Assembly: GCA_001599755.1 (NCBI GenBank)
Contig: BCHX01000005.1
Span: 1,397,922-1,461,921, forward strand
Direction: 5' to 3'
DNA: 64,000 bases
DNA from: Gliomastix tumulicola
Lineage: Eukaryota; Ascomycota; Sordariomycetes; Hypocreales; Bionectriaceae
Below the pieces are notes generated by a model that searched no databases, was not told the DNA's origin, and saw only the letters and a program-made list of their open reading frames with translations. Position 1 is the stretch's first letter, and every line of letters begins with the position of its first letter. Shown here in pieces: positions 54,557-64,000 of this stretch. The position numbers and the translations under genes were made by a program.

Positions 54557-56978
54557 ATGCAGGACGAGGATCAACAGAAGGTCATACAGGACCATCCTAT
54601 TGGGGATGGTCTTGCAGCCTTCCGGGCCTCGTTCAATTCGATCTGCGATGGGAGGAGCATCCTGCCGTCGTCCCCTGATGTCCTTGATCAGCTGGGACAA
54701 CAAGGTCGGTCCATTTCAACCAATCCCGCGCGCGTCATGCTCTTTCTTCTCTAACCAGTATACAGACCTCCAAACCCTTGCGATCGATCTTCTTTCGGCA
54801 CTCATCCAACTTCGAGCTTCACGTCTCCTCCGCTCTGCTGGTCGTGGTACAGCCCTAATCGTCGACTTGAGGAGGCTTCTCAGCGCCGCCGTCCTTCCCG
54901 ACGATTTCGACAGCGCCCGTATCGGACCGCTCTTGGCTGCAGCGCTCGCCGACGAGCCCGACGATTCCCGCATATGGACTCAGGTCTACATTGCCCTCAC
55001 CGAATCTACTCCGCCTCCCCGACCGATTTCCTCGTCGATCCAACAAACGCCTTGGAGTGTAAACACGAGTGCCTTCATAAACTCTTCGGAATATCGCCAG
55101 AATGTCGACCCAGTCCTCAAGTTGGAGTTGGACCGTCTCCATGTTGGGCTTCCCGATTTCCACAAGACCTTCTTTGGAGATGTGCCGGACCTCGACGTCG
55201 TGTCTGAGGTAGTCTTCAGCTTGTGTGCAGAAGGCGACGATCCGCTCTTCGCAGAGGGCTGGAGTGGATGGCCGGCCCTCGCCAAAGAGAGCGACGTGCT
55301 GGCCTGGCTAGACGACTTGATCCCGAAATTGGAGGCGTTCGCGGGCAGCCGCTTCTCGGCCCCTCCGACGGCTCGGCGGAAGCTGTTGGCGCAGCCGAGG
55401 ACACCGCTGGTGGGCTCCATGGGCAAGCGCAGCATGGACATCGGCTTCGTAAGCAAGGACGCTGTATTCAACCCCGAGGAGGTGGTTGGGGATTCCAAGT
55501 ATCGTTGGTCACACATCCTCGTTGCCGGCGAACTGAAGAGTAATACGAAGGCCGACACTGCCTCGGTGGCATGGATTGACCTCGCGACATACGCGAGAGA
55601 GGTACTCATCGCTCAAGACACCCGCCGCTTCGTCCTAGGCTTCACACTCTGCGGATCACTTATGCGGGTGTGGGAATTCGACCGGCTCGGAGGGATCGCG
55701 TCCGAACAGTTCGACATCAACTCGAGCAGTGGCGGGCAGCAATTTGTGACCACGATCCTCGGGTTTCTATGGATGGATGAAGACAGGCTTGGGTTTGACC
55801 CTACCATCATCATCACGCCCGGCGGCGGCGAACGGTACATTGAGATAGAACGAGACGGCCAGACACAGCGCCTCGTCTTGGACGAGCTCATGATGCGCGC
55901 GCCTTGCATGGCCGGTCGGGCCACCACCTGTTGGAAGGCCCATCGCAAGGAGGCCCCGCTGGCGCCGCTCGTCATCAAGGACTCGTGGCAGTACACGGAA
56001 CGGGAAGAAGAGGGCGCCATGATCCAGGACGCGACCGAGAAGGGCGTGGTCAACGTTGCCCGACACTACCACCACGAGACTGTTCGTGTCCGCGGCGCTG
56101 ACGACGATGTCCGAAGCAACATCCGAAAAGGAATAGCCCTCACCACGGCCAAGAACTATCGACGAGGGGCGATGCTGCCGCCAAGCTCGACCACATCCAG
56201 TGCCTCCCGCAGAGGGCGAAGCAGCAGTGCCGGTGTAAAACGACCGTCCAGCGCAACCGACGCCGCCGTCCCCCCCAGCAAGCGACCCTACTCCTCATCT
56301 CCGACCAAGGAAGCCCTGTCAAACAGAGTACACCGGCGGGTCGTCGTTCGTGACTATGGGAAGCCTATCTACAAAGCGACCTCCCATGCCGCTCTACTCG
56401 CCGCGCTAGAAGGGTGCATTGAAGGGCATGAGTCATTGCATCGTGTCGGTGTGCTTCATAGAGACATCTCTATAAACAACCTCATGATGAATGAGGATGA
56501 GGAGAGCCCGTCCTGGCGAGCTTTCCTGATCGACCTTGACCTCGCCATCAGAGACGAACGGCAAGGTGCCTCAGGAGCAAAGGGAAAGACCGGGACAAGG
56601 GCATTTATGGCCGTCGGTGCCTTGCTAGGGGAGCAGCACTGTTTCATGCACGATCTTGAGTCGTTCTTCTGGGTGCTCTTCTGGATATGCATCCATTACA
56701 ACGAGTCAGCCAAGGCCATTGGACCTACTGAGTTTGAGAGTTGGAATTACACCAACATGAAGCAGCTGGCAATCATCAAGAAGGGGGAAATCGATGACGA
56801 GAAAGACTTCCTCAAAAGAGCACAGGAGGTCTTCACATCGCATTACCGACCTCTCATACCTCTGGTCAATAAATTGCGGAAGGCGGTGTTCCCAAATGGC
56901 AGGAGATGGGAGACGGAAGACGAGCGGTTGTATTCCCGGATGAAGGAGATCCTCCGTGAAGCCCAGGAGGATATGTAA
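54557..56978 (+). CDS. FunK1-type fungal protein kinase
   Basis: Member of the fungal-expanded FunK1 kinase family. Exons are 54557-54704 and 54766-56978 with a 61-nt intron (GTCGGT donor, CTAACC branch, TACAG); 786 aa. An N-terminal region of unknown fold precedes the kinase core. The catalytic loop GVLHRDISINNLMM (about residues 610-623) has His-Arg-Asp and Asn. The metal site reads FLIDLDLAI, with DLD instead of DFG, usual for this family. GTRAFMAVGALL and the C-lobe HDLESFFWVLFWICIHY follow. A basic Ser-rich insert (about residues 525-580) carries a possible nuclear signal, PSKRPYS. The family is often associated with accessory, repeat-rich regions. Substrates are unknown. Confidence 0.92.
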
Positions 56979-57179
56979 GTAGGGGTCGGATAGCTAGGGC
57001 GCTAATACACACGAGCAAGAAGTGGTCGAATAAATAAATATCCGGAGCCATGACCATAATATAATATAATCTCGGTGCGGCGGTATGGTGGCATGTGGGC
57101 GGGGCTCAAGTTTTTCTTCCACCAAATAAATGTAAGTGCACACACCCAAGTATCTCTTTGATCTAATCTACCCTACCCG

Positions 57180-58210
57180 CTATGCCCTCCTGTGCATGAT
57201 GGTAGCAGCAGCCTGGTGATTGGGGAAGATGAGCTGGTCGGCGATGACCACGTTCTCCTTCCTCGACGCAGCGAAGACGATGCTCTCGGCGATGTCCTCG
57301 GGCGTCAGGGGGTCGCAGCCGCTGTGAAACAGCGCTCCGTTAGCACACACGCTCGTTTAGAAAGAAAAGAAAAAAAACAGCTCGCACACAGAGCGAGCTG
57401 CAAGGCCAGGCCAAGGGAGGGGAGCATGATGGACTAACGCATAAACAGCATCGGCCTTGCTCTTGTCGCCGTAGAACCGGACGACGGAGAACTCGGTCTC
57501 GACCTGCCCGGGGTCGACGCTGATGACACGGACGCGCTTGGCGATGAGCTCCTTGCGCAGGCTCTCGGTGAAGCTCCTGACGGCGGCCTTGGTGGCGCAG
57601 TAGATGCCGCCGCCGACGTAGGGCTCGCGGCCGGCAATGGAGCCGATGTTGATGATGTCGCCGGCGCCCTCGCCGCCGTTGCGCTTCAGCATGGCGGGGA
57701 GGACGGCCTGCGTCACGTTGATGAGGCCCGTGACGTTGGTCGCGAACATGACGTTCATGTCCTCCTCTTCGATCTCGGGCGCCTTGGCCACACCCTTGAC
57801 GAGGCCACTGTGGAGAGAAAGAGAGCACACAGTTAGCTACTGCCGCAATCCCCCCCCCCCCCGGAACGAACTGAAATGAGGGAGGGAGGGGGAGACTGGA
57901 CTACTCACGCATTGTTCACGAGGACGTCAATCTCCTTGAACTCCTCGGGCAGCTTGCCCACGAACGAGCGCACCTCCTCGGGCTTGCTCACGTCCAGCTG
58001 CACGGGGAGCACCTTGACGCCCGCACCGACCTCCTCGACGATGTCGGCCGCGATCTGCCTCAGGCTGTCGATGCGACGCGCCGTCAGGACGAGCTTGAGG
58101 CCCGCGGGGCTCGTCCTCGCGAACTCAAAGGCCGTCGCCCGCCCGATGCCGGACGAGGCACCGGTGATGAGGATGGTCTTGCCCTGGAGGCGCTGCGCTG
58201 CGGCCGACAT
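57180..58210 (-). CDS. Short-chain dehydrogenase, NADP 3-hydroxy-acid dehydrogenase type
   Basis: Classical SDR resembling yeast Ymr226c / bacterial YdfG, which oxidise serine, allo-threonine and 3-hydroxy acids with NADP. Exons are 58210-57909, 57807-57439 and 57321-57180; introns of 101 and 117 nt are GT-AG; 270 aa. The cofactor loop TGASSGIGRA is near residues 16-25, and TARRI (arginines favouring NADP) follows. DVSKPEEV and VNNAG come next; the active site is Ser in NIGSIAGREPY plus Tyr and Lys in YCATKAAVRSF. Next is VDPGQVETEFSVVRF, characteristic of this subgroup. There is no membrane segment or targeting signal. It could reduce a semialdehyde from the adjacent sugar-acid genes, but this is speculation. 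The fit to the family is tight. Confidence 0.93.
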
Positions 58211-58854
58211 GGTGGTGACTAGGTGGCGGATTTTGTTTGGGATGTGAGGGGAAAGACGAGAAAGGGGGGGTTTCTTGAAGCGGAGAGGTTAGTGAGAGAG
58301 AGAGAGAGAGATGTTGTCGACGATGCTTCATTTGCATCCATGCATGCATGCGAATTTCATATTATATCCATACACTACGAGCCCACGCGCTCCATTTCTC
58401 TTGCCTCGCTACGAGAACTCTGATCGGCCAGTCAATCCTCCACTCTGGACCCCCTCATCCGAGGACCAGAACTGTTAGTCCGGCTTTTCCGTTCGGGCGG
58501 TCGACTGGGGGGGGCCGATAAGGATGGAGGGGGGGGGTTGGGCTACTTTTCCGCTCTTCATAGCCGATCATGGTGGACCGAGACGAGGAGTGAATAATGC
58601 GTACCCAAGAACTCCAATTCATCAATGACTAAACCTGCTAGCTATGAGGGGAAAAAAGCAAAGATCCAACGAAGCCAAACCAAACCAAACCAAACCAGAA
58701 TGAACAGACTGTGAAGTCGTAACGCCAAGGCCACACTTGGGGTAGGGGAACAGTGATCAGTATTAAGACAGGCAAGATTTCAAGCGGCAGCTGACGCAGA
58801 GAACGAGTAACAGCTAGGAGTGTTGCGACGACGGCATGTCAGACTCGGACGTGT
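58211..58854. other. Intergenic region
   Basis: Promoter of the SDR gene and 3' flank of the large regulator. It contains a (GA)8 run near 58294-58309, a ccaaac pentuple near 58675-58695 and G runs near 58507-58535. No gene is seen. Confidence 0.5.
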
Positions 58855-60531
58855 TCATGTCCCCAAGGCCCTCAGGCTCTCCCCGAGCCTCGCAATGGGA
58901 TCGTTCCTCTCCTTGTGGCTCATGAAGCACTCCAGCGAGCCCAGGTCAGCCCGCACGAGCCGGCCAAAGTCTTGCCACACCTGGGAGCCCGCCCCCCGGC
59001 CGTCCTTTTCGACCTGGCCGCAGTAGAAGAAGGGCGTCTCCTTGGTGAAGTACGGGGTGCCGTCGGGCTGCGTGCCACAGTGCGTGATGGTCCTGCCGTC
59101 GTCCTCGAAGATCTCCGCGACGTCGCCCGGCGTCCGGAGCATCCTGGTCTCTTTCCCGTTGCGGCCCGCAGGCAGCGTGAGGCCGAAGACCGGCGGGCGG
59201 CCCTCGTCCTCCGGGTCGTGGACCGTCTCGCGCGCCACCTCCTCGAGGACGATGCTGTAGCGTTCCACGACGCTGCCCTGGTGGGAGTTGGCCTTGAGCA
59301 TGCGCTGGGCGAGGACCGCGTCTCCCAGGCTGGACGTCCAGATGCAGTGAGGCACCTCGTTGGTCGCGACGGCCAGATGGATCATCAAGGACGCCTGGTA
59401 CGCCACCCAGGCGGTGCCCTAGGTTCCGTTAGCACTGACTGACTGTCTGTCCCAAGAGAGAGAGAGAATAAGAGAGGGGAGGAGGGGGGGGTGGGCGTGA
59501 CGTACAGCGTCCATCCTCACACCGGCGCGGTGTTGGTTATACAAGCTGTAGACGGCAACAAGGCTTGCTCGAGTCGCCCGCTGGATGCCTTCGACGAATC
59601 CCCGCCGGCAATGGTTAAAGACCACCGTGGGGCCTCGTTCCGAGCTGAGCAACAGGCAGTTGGCCAGAATGAATGGCTTGTACGTCACGATGTGCAGCAG
59701 GCAGAACGCGAGGCTGAGAGCATCGGCCTGTCGGATGGCAAGGTCAGAGCTTATAGACCCCTGTGCGAGGTGGAATGACCTCCACCTCTTCAGCGAAGCA
59801 AGCCAGTCACATATAGGGTCCTCGAGGATGGTCGTTCGGCATAGACGCTGCGTAGTTCCAAGAGCCACCGGCTGGTAGAGCAGATGGAGTTGCCGGGCGG
59901 TCATGACGGTGGCCCTGTGAGTGTCAAGTTAGCGGAAGGTACTCTCGGATAGGTAAAGCGGACCAAGCAAGTATACTTACGCCACACAGGCTGCAAACGG
60001 ATACGATTCGCTCTCTGGGATGCCCCCGCGGACGCTGACAGGCATCACGTAGGAATCGTCGGAAAGCAGGTCCTCCTCACTGGTGCTCAGAGGCCTCTCC
60101 ACGCCTGTGAACTCCCCGTCGTAGATCCATCGGGCCCTGCCACGGATCATGCCGAGCTGGAGGTCGAGGCAGTAGATGGCCCAGTAGACGCGACGGCGAG
60201 CCTCTGCCTCGGCAACAGTGACGTCGTCATCGAACTCGTCCTGTGGCTTCCTGGGTTCGACCTTCTTGTCGAAGCCCAGACTCCTGGCAACGTCGAAAGC
60301 CGACTGCAGCTGCACCGAGGCCTCGTCGATCTTGTGCTGGAACATGCTGTAGTGGACCTGCAGGACGAGGGCCTGGACGTGCGCGAGGTCATGCGCCCCG
60401 TTGTCTGTGAAGGTCTTCGCATACTTCGCCAGACGCTGGTGGTTGCTGTTGACACGCAATGGGAGTCAGTAGATGCATCTCCTGTTTGATGGGTGTCTTG
60501 CGGTGCAGAACGCTAATGGAGGAAAGGGAAG

Positions 60532-60576
<45 letters not shown>

Positions 60577-63027
60577 CTGCAATCAGGACGGATGGGCTCT
60601 ACCAGTTCACCGATAGCAAGCACCAGGTAGAGGACGGCGAGACGGTTGTGCCTCCAGACGTCCACCTCCAGCACGCGGATGTTTCCACCAGCGTACAGCT
60701 CATCGAGGGTCTGGAGCACGCCCGTCTTGTAGAAGAAGCGAGACGTCGGCATCGCCTTCTCGAAGCACTGGGTAACCAGACGGTCGGCATGCTGCCTGGA
60801 GAGCGTCCCGCCCACGGCCCCGTTCCGCCAGCAGGGAGGGTCGACGCCGTCTCCGATCCGCTTCGCCGGAAACGTGGTGGGATTCTCCCGGCTCCTGTCG
60901 ATGTTTTCTTGGGAACTGCCCCGTACGCGGAAGTCAACCCGTTGAAAGACAGGGATAGGATGCGGAGACTGCTGACCGTCAACCCGAAGACTCTCCTCGG
61001 GGGGTTGGTGGCTGAGCGTGCGGTAGACTCCGTCTGGCATGAGGTTATCGAGCTGGGTGACGGTCTGCGCGACATTGTTCTGCTCGAGATACAAGCCCGA
61101 GGCTTCCGCAGAGGGAGGAGGAGGAGAGTCGTCGGATCCGGTCATCGTCGGCTTTCGGCGGCGGCGGGTTCTCGACGAGAGATGGGACTCAGCTCCCGGG
61201 ATCGGCACCTGTGTCAAGGTGGGAGTGTTCGGCCGGCCTGCGGGGGGTTCCAGCGACGGTATATGGTAGTTGGCGTGAAGGTCCGCGAGGATCTTCTCGA
61301 GGTCTTTTCTCACCTGATCAGCATTCCTCCGCTCTGCGTCTCGCTGCTCGGCGGCCGTCGTCGCGGGCGGCCGAGGCCCCCGGGGCGCGTTCCCGGAGGC
61401 GAAGCCAAGCATGTGCAGTCCGCCCCGATTCCCCTGCTGCTGTAGGTTGGCCAGGTACGGATTGGGTCGCGGCGGCTGGCCTGGCGCCCTCTGCTGGTAT
61501 CCGGGGGTCTCTCGAGCGGCTTGGGGCTGCCACTGCTGCTGTGATGCTGCGTCCTCAGAAGCGTACGACCGAGGTGTGGACTGCTCGGGTCTAAGAGGCT
61601 GGTTGCTGGCGGCGAACGGCATGAAGTTGAAAGCCGGAGGATGGGGGGGGGCTGCTTGGTGCGTCTGAGGCGTCGGAGTCGGCTGGAATGTCCGAGGCGT
61701 CTGAGTCGGCTGGAAGGTCTGGAACTGAGCCGTCTGGACCATCTGAGCTGCCTGAGCAATCTCAGGTGCCTGGGCCGTGCGGTCCGTCTGGCCCATCTGA
61801 GCTAACTGTATGTGCACCGAGTGAGCCATCCCAGGCGAGAACCCCTGGGTAGGGGGGCACATGGCAGCGGGTGTCATCTGCGCCTGGGGCATCGGCACTT
61901 GGTAGGACTGCTGTGGCGGCTGCACTGGAGACATGCCGGACTGGTATTGCGGTGGCATCCCTGATGGTGACATGGACAGGTCAAAGGGTTGGGCAGGCTG
62001 CCCAAAGGGAAGTGGCGTTGACCAGTCTTGCACGTGCGCGCTCTGTTCGAATCCAGACATCTGAGGCGTCGGATTCATCAGCATATCAGGCGAGATTGTC
62101 TCAAAATGAGATGTTTGGAACTGAGGCATCTGTGCCTGCGCCCCAAGAAACTGGGAGTCGGTGGGGTTTTGTGTGTAGACAGGCGTCATCTGAGCTTGCA
62201 TGCCGAATGTGGAAGCTCCATAGGGCGAAGGGTCTGCCATGGTGGCAGCGTTGGTGGTCGTATAAGACGAACGGTAGGCGGAGGACGACGCATACGACTG
62301 AGGCACGCTCGAAGGGCCACTGACCTCCACGACGTCCGAGTCTGCGGAGGGCTGCCTCGGTGCGACGCCGCCTTGGTTCTGCAGTGAAGCGTCCAGCTCT
62401 GCGTCCGTCGGGAACTGGTCTGCAGTTGGGTAGTATTCTGCTGCGGTTGCGTTCTGCGCTGAGAATCCGTTCTGTGCGGGAGCGTAGACTTGTGGCGAAG
62501 CTTGGGGCTGTTCTCCAGGTTGGGCCCGTCGTGAAGCATGGTCATGCATGACGGCTTCCATATGTTGGCCGTCTTGCTTCTCTGCAGATGCCTCCACAAC
62601 TTGCCTCTGGGCAGCTATCTCCCGATCTTGCGCCCTCAGATCCTCTATCGGCCACCAAGGTTCACCGGGGGTATCGATCTCGAACCCTTGAGGGCCTGGA
62701 GGTGGAGGTGGAGGAGGAGGAGGCATAGCCGAAGAGTCGGATTGGGTACTGGACCCAGAGTTTGCCGGCTTCTTGGACGCTGAGTTGGCAGCCCCAGGCG
62801 AGTTGGAGCGCTTCTTGGAGCCGCCCGATCCGGATTGTTGGTTGGACCCGTTCATGTGGTCGTCAGATGGGGAATCAGGGATGGTGATGGGGGGGGATTG
62901 GGGAGCTTGTGATGGCTGCGGTGTGGGTTGCGATGGTTTGGAACGTTTGCGGGGATGAGCTGTCGGTCGCTTCGCAGGCGTCGATGCTTCAGCAGAAGGG
63001 TTGGGAGGAGGGTTTAGAGGAGGGTTG

Positions 63028-63064
<37 letters not shown>

Positions 63065-63687
63065 GAGGAGGAGGAGGAGGAGGATCTTGGGACGAGTCTT
63101 TGGACCAGCTGGGCAGGGATTCCACGGGCATCATATATGTGTCCTGGGGAGAGTCTCCGTTCTCAAGGGTGAGGTACTGGGCGCTGCCCGTGAAATCAGT
63201 GGGCACCGGTCTCTTGCTTAGGCTGCGCCTGCTGAGGAGCTGATCGGTCTCGCTGCTGTTGCCACTGGCAGGCGTGTTGTCACCTTGGGACGCGTCGGGC
63301 GGTGTCTTGCTGCAATGTATTTTTCGATCTTGGCACCTGTTGCAGGGCGCTCCGCCGCGACAGCCGTATTTTCGTCTATCAGCGGCGCGAGAGACATGGC
63401 TGCATTAGTGGCTGCCTTACGAGTGTGATAAGAAAATTAGGTAAAAACGGGAGGTAAAACAGGGCAGCGCGCGCGCCAGCAGCACAGCGCGTAAGCAACA
63501 AGGGAGCTCGGGGGCCGAGAGGACGAAAACGACGAGACAACAACGCGATGCGGACGAGAGAACAAGAGGCCGACGAATGAGGGAGCGGAACTCACTTGCG
63601 GCAGGCGTCACAAGCCCCAGACCTGTCTGAGGAGCTGGGCTGCTGCTGGTCTTGGAGGGATGGCGGATCCGTGGAGGGGGGTTCCAT
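58855..63687 (-). CDS. Very large Zn2Cys6 transcription factor (1442 aa) with Gln/Pro-rich linker
   Basis: Nuclear regulator. Exons are 63687-63596, 63375-60577, 60445-59981, 59914-59506 and 59418-58855. Introns are 220, 131, 66 and 87 nt, all GT-AG and frame-keeping. The zinc cluster is split by intron 1: Cys26, 29, 36, 42, 45 and 52 (CDACRKRKYGC, CNRCQDRKIHC). A linker of about 700 residues is rich in Gln, Pro and Met, with a poly-Pro run followed by poly-Ala near residues 110-130 and imperfect QTAQ/QPTQ/FQP repeats. The fungal_trans region follows (ADRLVTQCFEKAMPTSRFFY, EARRRVYWAIYCLDLQLGMI, RGRARWIYDGEFTGVERP). The Gln-rich linker may be an activation domain. The target pathway is unknown. 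The single long exon 2 is unusual for the family. Confidence 0.9.
60534..60571 (+). repeat. (GA)19 microsatellite inside an intron
   Basis: Uninterrupted GA run. On the coding strand it is a (CT)n tract starting right after the GTAAGC donor of the regulator's second intron. Confidence 0.97.
63030..63082 (+). repeat. Coding trinucleotide tracts (poly-Ala / poly-Pro)
   Basis: A (GCA)10 run adjoins a (GGA)7 run. Read on the minus strand they encode the Pro and then Ala homopolymers of the large regulator. Such tracts vary in length between strains. Confidence 0.9.
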
Positions 63688-64000
63688 GACTCCCCCGTAC
63701 CTGGTGTGCAGACGGTGACGTTGGGGCTGGCTGCTGCGCCTGGCCCTCTCTCTCTCTCTCTCTCTCTCGTTATGTCGGATGACGAGTCGGGAAGAACGCG
63801 TGCGGAGTGCCCAGGGGGTCGAGAAAGGGAGCTAGTACTCAGGGCCAAGTGGGCTCTAAAACAAGTAACGAAGCTTGGAATTGGAAGGAAGAGGGCAGGT
63901 GATGGGATGGGATGGAATGGAATGGAGTCGAAGGAAGGGAAAAAGCACCGATCGTGCGGGTTAGGTCCCGTTGTTGCTCACTCGCGTATCAAGTATCAAG
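63688..64000. other. 5' region of the large regulator, with (CT)n tract
   Basis: Upstream of the regulator ATG. It contains a (CT)12 run at about 63745-63768 and tggga/tggaa short repeats near 63901-63925. No other gene is seen before the window ends. Confidence 0.5.

Noticed and set aside
1..64000. CRISPR arrays, bacterial operons, ribosomal RNA genes
   Set aside because: No regularly spaced short repeats with unique spacers and no rRNA-like sequence seen. The gene architecture is eukaryotic.

Overview
The window looks like nuclear DNA of a filamentous ascomycete (Pezizomycotina, probably a Sordariomycete; the rank is inference). The evidence is intron structure (about 50-220 nt, GTRNGT donors, CTAAC/CTGAC branch sites), fungus-restricted families (HET, FunK1 kinase, Zn2Cys6/fungal_trans regulators, DUF2235) and a 3.9-kb AT-rich block with the transition-only decay of repeat-induced point mutation (RIP). 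The assembly is draft: there are 51 Ns at 9881-9931 and scattered Ns at 3959, 8925-8972 and 42920-42924.

Layout. 0-0.5 kb: 5' end of a secreted subtilisin-like protease. 0.5-6.3 kb: gene-poor DNA holding a lightly mutated copy of a dispersed repeat. 6.3-8.9 kb: an archaemetzincin and a small unknown protein. 9-12.4 kb: repeat-laden DNA with a gap. 12.4-14 kb: a HET-domain protein. 14.5-18.4 kb: RIP-ruined repeat island with four copies of a 299-bp TA-target MITE, two of them nested, in and around 470-bp LTR-like repeats. 18.9-23 kb: a conserved fungal protein, mitochondrial release factor 1 and an 8-cysteine mini-protein. 25.7-26.9 kb: an APH-like protein. 27-31 kb: empty except for a GATA-site cluster. 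31-35.2 kb: an MCT-like MFS transporter and a DUF2235 hydrolase. 36.9-43.9 kb: an unknown protein, a frameshifted NmrA-like pseudogene, an F-box-like protein and a stand-alone degenerate SNF2-like ATPase. 44.1-58.2 kb: glucarate dehydratase, a divergent Zn2Cys6 regulator, a ketopantoate-reductase-like protein, a DapA-family aldolase/dehydratase, a FunK1 kinase and a short-chain dehydrogenase. 58.9-63.7 kb: a very large Gln/Pro-rich Zn2Cys6 regulator.

How genes may work together: glucarate dehydratase would yield 5-keto-4-deoxyglucarate. A DapA-family enzyme 6.6 kb away is the enzyme type that acts next on such keto-deoxy sugar acids. A Zn2Cys6 regulator is divergently transcribed from the dehydratase. 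I infer a small hexarate/uronate catabolic cluster, possibly including the reductase and the dehydrogenase. No other functional cluster is evident. Exon structures were worked out by hand from splice signals and reading-frame continuity and have not been checked against transcripts.
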